A DNA stretch of 7,132 nucleotides from Streptosporangiaceae bacterium (GCA_030045175.1 JASIBM010000479.1:1-7132), one strand, 5' to 3'; positions 1 to 5,800 are shown, counted from the stretch's first letter. Notes: generated from the letters alone by a model not told the origin. Translations and numbers: made by a program.

Positions 1-143
1 AAGAAGAAGAACGAGGCGATCAGGTACAGGTGCCCGATGATCTTGTGGTCGGTCGAGGACAGCCAGTCGGCGAGCACCGAGCCCTTGCTGTACCGAGTAG
101 TAGCGGCGCCCGGTGCGTACTCGGTGGGACTAGCGGCGGTCAT
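1..143 (-). CDS. ctaD: Cytochrome c oxidase subunit I, N-terminal fragment
   Basis: This is the first 47 codons of the catalytic subunit of an aa3-type heme-copper oxidase, which reduces O2 to water and pumps protons across the cytoplasmic membrane. The rest lies beyond the left edge. After a short polar N-terminus the sequence reads WLSSTDHKIIGHLYLIAS (about residues 27-44), the hallmark start of bacterial subunit I just before the first membrane helix; the Phe-rich run at the edge is the beginning of that helix. The ATG is the outer part of an ATGA overlap with the ctaC stop, so the two genes are probably translationally coupled. A G-rich run six nt upstream, inside the ctaC end, can serve as ribosome binding site. 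The heme ligands and the CuB site are outside the window. Confidence 0.95.
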   Translation of the reverse strand, partial: MTAASPTEYAPGAATTRYSKGSVLADWLSSTDHKIIGHLYLIASFFF

Positions 144-997
144 CTGACACCCCCCGGTGTGGTCTGCTGGGCCTGCTGCTTGTGGATCCACGCGGTGAAC
201 TGGGCAGGCGTGACGATCTTGATGCGGAAGAGCATACGGCTGTGGTAGACCCCGCAGAGCTCCGTGCAGTTGCCGATCCACGAGCCGGTCGCGATCGGGG
301 TGACCGCGAACCTGTTGGTGAAGTCGGGTATGACATCTCGCTTGAACTCAAAGGGCGGGACCCAGAACGAGTGGATCACGTCGATCGACGTGAGGTTGAA
401 CTCAACGGTCTCGTGCTCGGGTATCACGAGCAAGGGCAGGTGCTGCTGGTTCATTGGCAGTCCGGGCTGCCACATCTGGCCGACCTCGGTGACGACCGGG
501 TACCCGAGCGAGGAGTTCGGGGTCTTGTAGTGCGGGTACTGGAACTGCCAGGTCCACTGCATCCCGATCACGTTGACCGTGAGATCGGGATGAGCGGGGA
601 GCCTGGTGATGTAGTCCTCATCCCTGGCGGTGAAGTAGAACATCACGCCAACCATGATGAAGGGGAGCACCGTGTACAAGATCTCGATGGGCAAGTTGTA
701 GCGGACCTGGCGCGGTAGCTGGTCACCGCGCTTGCGGTGGAAGATGATCGCCCACAAGATGCCGCCCCAGACCACGATGCCGACGCACCAGGCCGCGATC
801 CACGAGCCTTGCCACATGGCCAAGGTCACTTGGCCCTGCTTGGTGACTGGCACCGGCATCCCAAGCCTGGTGAACGCCGTGGACTGGCAGCCAGTGGTGA
901 CGATGGCGAGGCAGGCAAGCAGCACGGCGCGTATCAGCCAGCGCCGTGGCTGTCCCTTTCGTCCCTCGCGACGCGGGGCAGTACGGATGGGACTCAC
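140..997 (-). CDS. ctaC: Cytochrome c oxidase subunit II (CuA subunit, lipoprotein type)
   Basis: CtaC (285 aa) receives electrons from cytochrome c or the bc1 complex at its CuA centre and passes them to subunit I. A basic N-terminus (1-20) and a hydrophobic stretch end in a lipobox-like VTTGC, predicting a lipid-modified Cys37. Two membrane helices follow (about 66-87 and 104-124). The extracytoplasmic cupredoxin domain has the aromatic motif QWTWQFQYP (147-155) and a full CuA ligand set: His209, Cys244, Glu246, Cys248, His252 and Met255 in GNCTELCGVYHSRM. There is no C-terminal heme c domain, so it is not a caa3-type fusion. The start is GTG at 997 with GAAAGG six nt upstream. The stop overlaps the ctaD start. 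It diverges from the desulfurase gene across 234 nt. Family, ligands and orientation all agree, so confidence is high. Confidence 0.97.
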   Translation of the reverse strand: MSPIRTAPRREGRKGQPRRWLIRAVLLACLAIVTTGCQSTAFTRLGMPVPVTKQGQVTLAMWQGSWIAAWCVGIVVWGGILWAIIFHRKRGDQLPRQVRYNLPIEILYTVLPFIMVGVMFYFTARDEDYITRLPAHPDLTVNVIGMQWTWQFQYPHYKTPNSSLGYPVVTEVGQMWQPGLPMNQQHLPLLVIPEHETVEFNLTSIDVIHSFWVPPFEFKRDVIPDFTNRFAVTPIATGSWIGNCTELCGVYHSRMLFRIKIVTPAQFTAWIHKQQAQQTTPGGVR

Positions 998-1231
998 TAT
1001 CTGCCTTTCAAGTGCCTGCTGGGGGCCATACCCACTCAGAGACCATACGGCGGCCTTCCAGACCGAGCCCAGTCTCCTGTCCTACAGCCTGTCGTGCAAA
1101 CAGTACAACGCAGCCAGCTCACCTCATCAGGTACCCCCGGCCAGAAGACGGCGCCCGCTGCTCGCGAGGGTCGCGAGGCGACCGTGGCTGGGCCTGAGCC
1201 ACCAGCCAGCCGCTCGCATAGGGTCAAGGAC
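998..1231. promoter_or_regulatory. Divergent intergenic region between ctaC and the desulfurase gene
   Basis: These 234 nt should hold the promoters of ctaC (leftward) and the desulfurase (rightward). Open frames cross it in several directions but none resembles a protein. On the right side TCGCGAGG occurs twice with a 9-nt period (1162-1169 and 1171-1178). The first copy lies in the palindrome CTCGCGAG (1161-1168). The second is part of a perfect hairpin GGTCGC-gag-GCGACC (1169-1183). A weak leftward promoter candidate for ctaC (TTGTAC, 18-nt spacer, TAGGAC) lies near 1070-1115, but the match is poor and I do not rely on it. Confidence 0.4.
1219..1224 (+). promoter_or_regulatory. Candidate -10 hexamer of the desulfurase gene (leaderless)
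   Basis: TAGGGT fits the actinobacterial -10 pattern TANNNT and ends 7 nt before the GTG at 1232, which would put the transcription start at or next to the start codon. The only SD-like sequence, AAGGA, is one nt from the GTG, too close to work normally, which favours leaderless expression. No convincing -35 is visible. Confidence 0.4.
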
Positions 1232-2389
1232 GTGCCGTACTTCGACGCCGCCTCTGCCGAGCCGGTGGTCCCGGCTGCCAGGGCGGCGCTGCTCGCCGCC
1301 CTGGATGAGGGCTGGGCCGACCCCACCCGGCTGCATCGCGAGGGGCGCCGGGCCCGGCTGCTGCTCGACCAGGCCCGCGAGCGGGTGGCCGGCGTGCTGC
1401 GCTGCCACGCGGACGAGGTGGCGTTCACCGGCTCGGGCACGCAGGCCGTGCACCTCGGCGTGCTCGGGGCCGTGCAGGCTCGCCGGTCGGCGACCCGCGG
1501 GCCAGGTCACATCGTGGTCAGCGCCGTCGAGCACTCCAGCGTGCTTAACGCGGCAGCGAGCGCCGAGCAAGCGGGCAGCGCGGTCACGATCGCCGCGGTA
1601 GGGCCCGACGGCCGGGTGGACGTGGCCGGCTTCACCGCGGCGCTGGGCCGCGAGCGCACCGTGCTCGCCTGCCTGCAATCGGCCAACCACGAGGTCGGGA
1701 CCGTGCAGCCGGTGGCGGAGATAGCCGCCGCTTGCGAGGTGGCGCGAGTGCCGCTGTTCGTCGACGCGGCGGCTTCCGTCGGGCGGCTCCCGCCGCCGGA
1801 CGGGTGGTCGGTGCTCGCCGCGAGCGGGCACAAGTGGGGAGGTCCGCCCGGCGTCGGCGTCCTCGCGGTCCGCAGGTCGGTCCGCTGGCGGTCGCCGACG
1901 CCCGACGATACCCGCGAGGCGCACCGGGTACCAGGTTTTCCCAACCTGCCCGCGATCGCGGCGGCCGCGGCGGCGCTCGAGGCATTCGAGGCCGACCGCG
2001 CGGCCGACGCCGCGCTCGCGCTGCTGATCAGCCAGATCTCCGATCGTGTCGGCGCGCTGGTGCCCGACTGCGTGGTGCACGGCGACCGTTCGCCCGCGTT
2101 GCCGCACATCGTCAGCTTCTCCTGCCTCTACGTTGACGGCGAGGCGCTCGCGACCGAGCTTGACAAGGCCGGCTTCTCCGTCTCGTCGGGCAGCGCGTGC
2201 GCGTCTGGCACTGGGCAGCCCAGCCACGTGCTCGCCGCGATGGGGGCCATCACTCACGGCAACATCCGCGTCTCGCTGCCGCGCGGCACCACCCAAGAGT
2301 CGGTGACCGCCTTCCTCGCCGCCCTGCCTCCCATCGTCGCCAGGCTGCGGGGCACTCGGCCGGAGATTCCGGCCGAGGTTGGGACGTAA
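1232..2389 (+). CDS. Divergent NifS/IscS-like cysteine desulfurase (class V PLP enzyme)
   Basis: This 385-aa protein should remove sulfur from L-cysteine, giving alanine and an enzyme persulfide for a carrier. Family landmarks: YFDAAS at the N-terminus, the phosphate-loop Thr70 in FTGSGTQ, the PLP-stacking His101 (SAVEHSSVL), Asp178 (LFVDAAAS), the Schiff-base Lys201 (ASGHKWGGP) and the catalytic Cys323 in SSGSACASG, as in IscS/NifS. Departures from E. coli IscS: Asn155 becomes His153, Gln183 becomes Ala181, and the GGG(Q/H)E...RSGT segment is degenerate (VPGFPN, 233-238), with Phe where the phosphate-binding Thr should be. The start is GTG at 1232, because YFD lies within the first few residues in the family; an in-frame GTG at 1184 with GAGG upstream would add 16 unremarkable residues. 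A TusA-type gene follows after 26 nt, suggesting a dedicated persulfide partner. The fold is sure; activity is inferred. Confidence 0.85.
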   Translation: MPYFDAASAEPVVPAARAALLAALDEGWADPTRLHREGRRARLLLDQARERVAGVLRCHADEVAFTGSGTQAVHLGVLGAVQARRSATRGPGHIVVSAVEHSSVLNAAASAEQAGSAVTIAAVGPDGRVDVAGFTAALGRERTVLACLQSANHEVGTVQPVAEIAAACEVARVPLFVDAAASVGRLPPPDGWSVLAASGHKWGGPPGVGVLAVRRSVRWRSPTPDDTREAHRVPGFPNLPAIAAAAAALEAFEADRAADAALALLISQISDRVGALVPDCVVHGDRSPALPHIVSFSCLYVDGEALATELDKAGFSVSSGSACASGTGQPSHVLAAMGAITHGNIRVSLPRGTTQESVTAFLAALPPIVARLRGTRPEIPAEVGT

Positions 2390-2415
2390 GCTTCATACGT
2401 GATCGGAGGCGATCA

Positions 2416-2715
2416 GTGACTCCCCCACCCCACGCGGACGCGCCAGACGCCGCTCAGGCTCCGGCGCTCAGGATTGACGCGATCGGCAAGAAGTGCCCGC
2501 TGCCGATCATCATGCTGGCGCGGCGGATAGGCGAAGTTCCCGTCGGTAGCCTGATCGAGGTGGTAGCCGATGACCCCGCCGCCAAGGCGGACGTGCCAGC
2601 CTGGTGCCGCCTCAAGTCACACGAGTTCGTCCTGGCGACCGAGGTCACCGCTGGCACCGCCGGCTGGGCCTTCCTGGTGCGCCGCAGCTACTTACCCCTG
2701 GCGGCCCGACCATGA
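2416..2715 (+). CDS. TusA-family sulfur carrier protein
   Basis: This 99-aa protein has the TusA (SirA-like) fold: an Ala/Pro-rich N-terminus (1-17), then the signature CPLPII whose Cys27 would carry the persulfide, then DDPAAKADVPAWC (52-64) and SHEFV, matching the conserved DDP...D(I/V)P.(W/F)C...GHE block. TusA proteins take sulfur from a cysteine desulfurase and pass it to tRNA thiolation, molybdenum cofactor synthesis or sulfur oxidation enzymes. The acceptor here is unknown, as no Tus/Dsr partner or tRNA thiolase is in the window. The GTG start has a strong GGAGG (2405-2409) six nt upstream. The gene lies 26 nt after the desulfurase, so co-transcription is likely. Codon 93 is TTA (2692-2694), a very rare codon in GC-rich actinobacteria. 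The stop sits in an inverted repeat shared with ctaG. I recall desulfurase-TusA fusion proteins in actinomycetes; here the two parts are separate. Confidence 0.88.
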   Translation: MTPPPHADAPDAAQAPALRIDAIGKKCPLPIIMLARRIGEVPVGSLIEVVADDPAAKADVPAWCRLKSHEFVLATEVTAGTAGWAFLVRRSYLPLAARP

Positions 2716-2763
2716 TCGTGGTCTATCTTCAGCTGCCACAACTGACAGGCGACCCCGATCATG
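2711..2763. terminator. Shared inverted repeat at the convergent tusA-like/ctaG ends
   Basis: CATGATCG at 2711-2718 is the exact inverse of CGATCATG at 2756-2763. After one T/C mismatch the stem continues with GGTC (2720-2723) pairing with GACC (2751-2754), giving 12 of 13 pairs around a 27-nt loop. Each arm contains the TGA stop of one of the two converging genes. There is no T-run, so this would be a bidirectional terminator of the tail-less kind common in actinobacteria. That function is inferred; the repeat is seen directly. Confidence 0.5.
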
Positions 2764-3829
2764 AACTCCGGCCCTCGTGCTGACCGTCGACTGGGGTGAA
2801 CCGGCCGAGAAAACGCTGATCTGCTTCCCACCATGGGCGCTGCGCGGCCTCCGGCCGCGCGGCGCCGGACGTGGCCGCCTCGGACGTGACCGCCTCGGAC
2901 GTGACCGCCTCGGACGCCGCCATTTCGGACGCGGGCGCGCCGATCGCCGCCTCCCGGGCGTCGAGCTCGGCGTCGATCTCCCGAGCCTGCGTCTCATCCT
3001 CGCGAATCATCGCGATCAGCACCGCGGCGAGGAAGGGCAAGCCGACGAGATCGCCGAGGATCCACAGCGCGCCGCCGCCGATCACCTGATCAGATGCCAG
3101 CGACGGACCCCACGGCAGCGCGAGATGGTGGTAATAGGCTCCCGCGATCAGATGGTGGTCGGCGATGACCGAGATCCCGAGCGCGGCATCACCGACCACC
3201 TCGGCCGCGGTTACCCAGAGCGCTACCAGGTAGGGGAACTCCCTTGGCACCGGATCTGCTCGCAGCAGCGTCCAGAAAAAGATCAGGCCGGGCAGCACCA
3301 GTGCGGCGTAGGTGAGCTCGCGGGCGGCCAGGTTGTGGAAGCCGGCCGAGTACCAGTTCGTGAAGTAAAGCAGGAACGGCGTCAGCACCAAGATCATCGC
3401 GGTGATCGCGGGGAATGTCAGCACGCGGGCCACCCGGCCGGTCGCCGCCGCCTCCAGGCGAGGGCCCAGGCGCGGCGCTGACGCGATCACCAGCGACAGC
3501 GGCCTGCCGAGCGCGAGGAAGAGCGGCACGGCCAGCAGCAGGATGACCGTCTGGACGGCCCGGATGTAGAACAGCACTGGCCAGTACACAGCCAGGAACG
3601 AGTTCGTGGCGACCATGGCCAGGCCGATCCCGCCCGCGCAGAACGCGACGACGCGCCCGGCCGGCCACAGGCCCCCGGCGCGGCGCACCCTGGCAACGCC
3701 GGCCAGGTAGGCCACGCCAAGTACGAGCAGCACGGCCAGCGCCCACGGATCGGCCGTCCACTCGCTCAGCGCGCGCACCGGCGTCAGCTCGGGCGGGCCG
3801 TGGTAACCAGCGGCAAGTCCATCGACCAC
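2759..3829 (-). CDS. ctaG: CtaG-type cytochrome c oxidase assembly protein
   Basis: This 356-aa integral membrane protein of the Caa3_CtaG family has seven hydrophobic segments: about 29-47, 57-78, 84-107, 136-157, 172-190, 197-222 and 251-273. Family features include NSFLAVYW (76-83), the His-rich DHHLIAGAYYHHL (224-236) and DQVIGGGALWILGD (247-260), matching the conserved DQ..GG...W..G(E/D) block in the last helix. Family members are needed for assembly of the copper sites of heme-copper oxidases; placement beside ctaC/ctaD supports that role. A cytosolic tail follows: acidic and probably helical (276-297), then an EAVTS pentapeptide repeat (301-328), then a basic/aromatic end. The GTG start at 3829 is the first possible one after an in-frame TAG. 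Its GAGG is only two nt away, while a -10-like TAGCGT ends six nt upstream, suggesting leaderless translation. GTG at codon 18 is an alternative. Confidence 0.9.
   Translation of the reverse strand: MVDGLAAGYHGPPELTPVRALSEWTADPWALAVLLVLGVAYLAGVARVRRAGGLWPAGRVVAFCAGGIGLAMVATNSFLAVYWPVLFYIRAVQTVILLLAVPLFLALGRPLSLVIASAPRLGPRLEAAATGRVARVLTFPAITAMILVLTPFLLYFTNWYSAGFHNLAARELTYAALVLPGLIFFWTLLRADPVPREFPYLVALWVTAAEVVGDAALGISVIADHHLIAGAYYHHLALPWGPSLASDQVIGGGALWILGDLVGLPFLAAVLIAMIREDETQAREIDAELDAREAAIGAPASEMAASEAVTSEAVTSEAATSGAARPEAAQRPWWEADQRFLGRFTPVDGQHEGRSS
2867..2926 (+). repeat. 15-bp tandem repeat within ctaG (about 4 copies)
   Basis: Units start at 2867, 2882, 2897 and 2912. Copies two and three are identical (GGACGTGACCGCCTC), copy one differs by one base, and copy four is more divergent; a partial fifth begins at 2927. 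Because the unit is 15 bp the ctaG frame is kept. On the minus strand it encodes EAVTS-like pentapeptides in the cytosolic tail. Confidence 0.85.
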
Positions 3830-3835
3830 GGCCTC

Positions 3836-3841
3836 ACGCTA
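3836..3841 (-). promoter_or_regulatory. Candidate -10 hexamer of ctaG (leaderless)
   Basis: On the minus strand TAGCGT fits TANNNT and is separated by exactly six nt (GAGGCC) from the GTG at 3829, the distance expected between a -10 box and +1. It also contains the in-frame TAG that excludes any earlier start. No clear -35 is visible. Confidence 0.4.
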
Positions 3842-3902
3842 CCAATAGCCGGACGCCGCGCCGCCACCACCACGCACTGCCCGCGGCACACCGAACATTT
3901 GA

Positions 3903-3908
3903 CACAAT
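3903..3908 (+). promoter_or_regulatory. Candidate extended -10 of the VOC gene (leaderless)
   Basis: CACAAT matches four of six positions of TATAAT, is preceded by TGA (TGN, extended -10 type) and lies six nt before the GTG at 3915. No Shine-Dalgarno sequence is present upstream. The overlapping TTGACA (3899-3904) cannot be the -35 of this box, being too close. Confidence 0.3.
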
Positions 3909-3914
3909 AGCCAC

Positions 3915-4304
3915 GTGACCCACGCGTTCGTGTTCAGCTTCAGCCGCCTGCACCATGTCCAGCTCGCGATCCCGGCCGACGGCGAGGAGGCCGGCCGCAA
4001 GTTCTGGGGTGAGACGCTCGGCATGGCCGAGATGCTCAAGCCGCCCGAACTCGCCGCCCGCGGTGGCTGCTGGTTCGACGGCGGCGGCATCGAGGTCCAT
4101 CTCGGCGTCGAGCCAGACTTCTCCCCCAGCCACAAGGCCCATCCGGGCATACTCGTCACCGGACTACACGACCTGGCCGCCCAGCTCGAGGCGGCCGGGA
4201 CGACGGTCACCTGGGACGCCCTGATGCCGGGTTATGACCGGTTCTACGCGAACGACCCGTTCGGCAACCGGCTTGAGTTCCTCGAGCCCAGGCGCAGGTC
4301 CTGA
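3915..4304 (+). CDS. VOC-superfamily (glyoxalase/dioxygenase-fold) protein
   Basis: This 129-aa single-domain protein is built of two beta-alpha-beta-beta-beta modules. RLHHVQLAIP (11-20) begins the first module and carries the usual metal-ligand His; FWGETLGM (30-37) is the typical helix-turn; GIEVHLGVE (58-66) is the strand with a second candidate ligand; AHPGILVTGL (75-84) starts the second module; FYANDPFGNRLEFLEP (110-125) is the classical C-terminal block with Glu121. The fold covers glyoxalase I, extradiol dioxygenases, epimerases and antibiotic-binding proteins. The KPPELAARGGCWF segment (42-54) resembles a common actinobacterial subgroup whose substrate I do not know. The GTG at 3915 has no SD site and may be leaderless; GTG at codon 6 is possible. 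It diverges from ctaG (85 nt) and converges on adoK (21 nt), so it is probably its own transcription unit. Confidence 0.85.
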   Translation: MTHAFVFSFSRLHHVQLAIPADGEEAGRKFWGETLGMAEMLKPPELAARGGCWFDGGGIEVHLGVEPDFSPSHKAHPGILVTGLHDLAAQLEAAGTTVTWDALMPGYDRFYANDPFGNRLEFLEPRRRS

Positions 4305-4325
4305 CCCGTCCCGGCGCCCAGCGGT

Positions 4326-5291
4326 TCAGATGTAGTGCCTCGCGATCTCGGCGGCCGCCTGGTCGCCGTAGGCTGCGGCGAACCGCGCGGTTAGCGGTTC
4401 CGGGTGGAGCTGATACTCCTGAGTTCCCGTGGTCTCGAGCGCGTAGGCGGCGATGAGGTTGCCAAGCTGCGCGGCCCGCTCGAGGCCAAGGCCCCACGAG
4501 ATCGCCGCCAGGAATCCGGCGCGGAACGCGTCCCCGGCCCCGGTCGGCTCCATCGGCCGCACCCCTGGCACGGCGGGCACGAGGATCGGCGGGTGCCCGG
4601 CCCGGTCCACCCGCGCGCCGCGGCCACCGAGCGTGGTCACCCTGACGCCGACCCGGTCGTCGAGATCGGCCGCGACCCAGCCGGTCTTGTGCTCGGTCAA
4701 GGTGGACTCGTACTCGTTGCAGAACAAGTACTCCGCGCCAGATAGCAGCGACTTGATCTGCTCGCCGTCCAGCCTGGCCAGCTGCCAGGACGTGTCAGCG
4801 GCGAACGGGATCTGGCTCGCCACGCAGGTCTTGGTGAACGCGAGCATCGCGTCGGGGTCGCTCGCGCCGATGAGCACGAGATCAACCTGGCCGGCGAGCT
4901 CGGCCAGGTCGATCTCCCTGTCCTCCGTCATCGCCCCCGGATAGAACGAGGCGATCTGATTCATGTCCACGTCCGTGGTGCCGATGAACCTGGCCGTGTG
5001 GTGCACCGTGGACTCGCGCACGCCGCTCGTGTCCACGCCGTGCCGTTCGAGCCAGTCCCGGTAGCCGGCGAAGTCGGCGCCCACCGTCCCGACCAGCAGC
5101 GGGCTAAGGCCCAGGCTGCCCATGCCGAACGCGATGTTCGCCGCCACCCCGCCACGCCTGATCACCAGCGAGTCGACCAGGAACGACAACGCGATCTTGT
5201 CGAGCTTGTCAGGCACAAGCTGATCGACGAACCTTGCGGGAAACGTCATCAAATGGTCGGTCGCTATTGACCCGGTAATCGCAATGCGCAC
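4326..5291 (-). CDS. adoK: Adenosine kinase (PfkB/ribokinase family)
   Basis: This 321-aa cytosolic kinase should phosphorylate adenosine to AMP with ATP (purine salvage). It is strikingly like mycobacterial AdoK as I recall that sequence: ITGSIATDHLMTFPARF at the N-terminus with substrate-binding Asp12, RRGGVAANIAF (45-55, the GG motif), TTDVDMNQIASFYPGAM (105-121), and the C-terminal PfkB signature EPTGAGDAFRAGF (248-260) with anion-hole glycines and catalytic base Asp254. Length fits the family. The start is GTG at 5291, giving the family N-terminus exactly; there is no SD site, but TACCCT ends six nt upstream. It follows the HesB-type gene by 63 nt on the same strand, so it may be transcribed both from its own promoter and by read-through. 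A related PfkB sugar kinase is the main alternative, but the near-continuous similarity to AdoK makes adenosine the best guess. Confidence 0.88.
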   Translation of the reverse strand: MRIAITGSIATDHLMTFPARFVDQLVPDKLDKIALSFLVDSLVIRRGGVAANIAFGMGSLGLSPLLVGTVGADFAGYRDWLERHGVDTSGVRESTVHHTARFIGTTDVDMNQIASFYPGAMTEDREIDLAELAGQVDLVLIGASDPDAMLAFTKTCVASQIPFAADTSWQLARLDGEQIKSLLSGAEYLFCNEYESTLTEHKTGWVAADLDDRVGVRVTTLGGRGARVDRAGHPPILVPAVPGVRPMEPTGAGDAFRAGFLAAISWGLGLERAAQLGNLIAAYALETTGTQEYQLHPEPLTARFAAAYGDQAAAEIARHYI

Positions 5292-5297
5292 TGGGTC

Positions 5298-5303
5298 AGG
5301 GTA
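5298..5303 (-). promoter_or_regulatory. Candidate -10 hexamer of adoK (leaderless)
   Basis: On the minus strand TACCCT fits TANNNT and is exactly six nt (GACCCA) from the GTG at 5291. The upstream sequence has no purine-rich ribosome binding site, so a leaderless adoK transcript is the simplest reading. No -35 is obvious. Confidence 0.4.
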
Positions 5304-5354
5304 CAGCCGCGCAGGACCTCATCGGCGAGCCGGCCACCGGCACGCCCGCGCAAG

Positions 5355-5705
5355 TCAGTGGAAGGAGTCTCCGCAGGCGCACGAGCCGGTCGCGTTCGGG
5401 TTGTCGATGGTGAAACCCTGCTTCTCGATCGTGTCGACGAAGTCGATCGTGGCGCCCGCCAGGTACGGCCCGCTCATCTTGTCGGTGACCACCTCCACGC
5501 CATCGAACGTGCTGACGATGTCGCCATCGATCTGACGCTCGTCGAAGTAGAGCTGGTAGCGCAGGCCAGAACAGCCGCCCGGCTGCACGGCGATCCGCAG
5601 CCGAAGGTCATCGCGGCCCTCTTGCGCGAGCAGGCTGCTGACCTTGGCAGCCGCGACCTCGGTCAGTATGACGCCTTCAGCCGTCACATCGTTCTGCACT
5701 GTCAT
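5355..5705 (-). CDS. HesB/IscA-family A-type iron-sulfur carrier
   Basis: This 116-aa small cytosolic protein binds an Fe-S cluster (or iron) and delivers it to apo-enzymes. The three cysteines of the family are present: Cys45 in QPGGCSGLRYQLYFD, then Cys109 and Cys111 in TGSCACGDSF at the C-terminus (63 residues between the first and second). The spacing is that of ErpA/IscA/SufA, and the CACG form is usual for the actinobacterial version. The start is ATG at 5705 with AGGAG nine nt upstream; the open frame continues further 5' but with no protein-like similarity. It precedes adoK (63 nt) and diverges from nadA, whose product needs a [4Fe-4S] cluster and is a plausible client. As I remember, mycobacteria also carry a HesB gene close to adoK and ctaC. 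The Fe-S carrier role is by family; the client is inferred. Confidence 0.93.
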   Translation of the reverse strand: MTVQNDVTAEGVILTEVAAAKVSSLLAQEGRDDLRLRIAVQPGGCSGLRYQLYFDERQIDGDIVSTFDGVEVVTDKMSGPYLAGATIDFVDTIEKQGFTIDNPNATGSCACGDSFH

Positions 5706-5772
5706 CTGCCTGGCTCCTGCGGGTCGTCCCTCGGCCGCGCTCCGCGCACGGCTCAGCCTTCCATCTGTCCTA

Positions 5773-5778
5773 ACGATA
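5773..5778 (-). promoter_or_regulatory. Candidate -10 hexamer of the HesB-type gene
   Basis: The minus strand reads TATCGT followed by TAG. This fits TANNNT and would place transcription start near 5766, about 60 nt upstream of the ATG. The 9 bases are nearly the same as the left arm of the nadA palindrome (TATCGTCAG). No -35 is recognised. Confidence 0.3.
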
Positions 5779-5800
5779 TGCCCACCGCGCTCATTCCGCT

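Noticed and set aside
737..1231. Upstream extension of the desulfurase frame back into the ctaC region
   Set aside because: The frame is open but the extra 165 residues are antisense to ctaC or low-complexity, and family proteins begin right before YFDAA, so the start was set at 1232.
1127..2296. Long minus-strand open frame opposite the desulfurase
   Set aside because: Arg/Gly-rich translation without any recognisable motif; a typical GC-rich shadow of the real plus-strand gene.
2777..3481. Plus-strand open frame opposite ctaG
   Set aside because: Arg/Gln/His-rich translation typical of antisense to a GC-rich membrane protein; the minus frame shows clear CtaG helices and motifs.
3899..3904. 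Perfect TTGACA as a -35 box for the VOC gene
   Set aside because: No TANNNT lies 16-19 nt downstream, and that position is already inside the coding region; the overlapping extended -10 reading is better.
4291..4318. Possible terminator hairpin between the VOC gene and adoK (GGCGC...GCGCC)
   Set aside because: Only five pairs around an 18-nt loop, with no T-run; too weak to call.
5329..5341. GCCGG-cca-CCGGC hairpin between the HesB-type gene and adoK
   Set aside because: A five-pair stem is expected often in this GC-rich DNA; not enough to call a terminator or attenuator.
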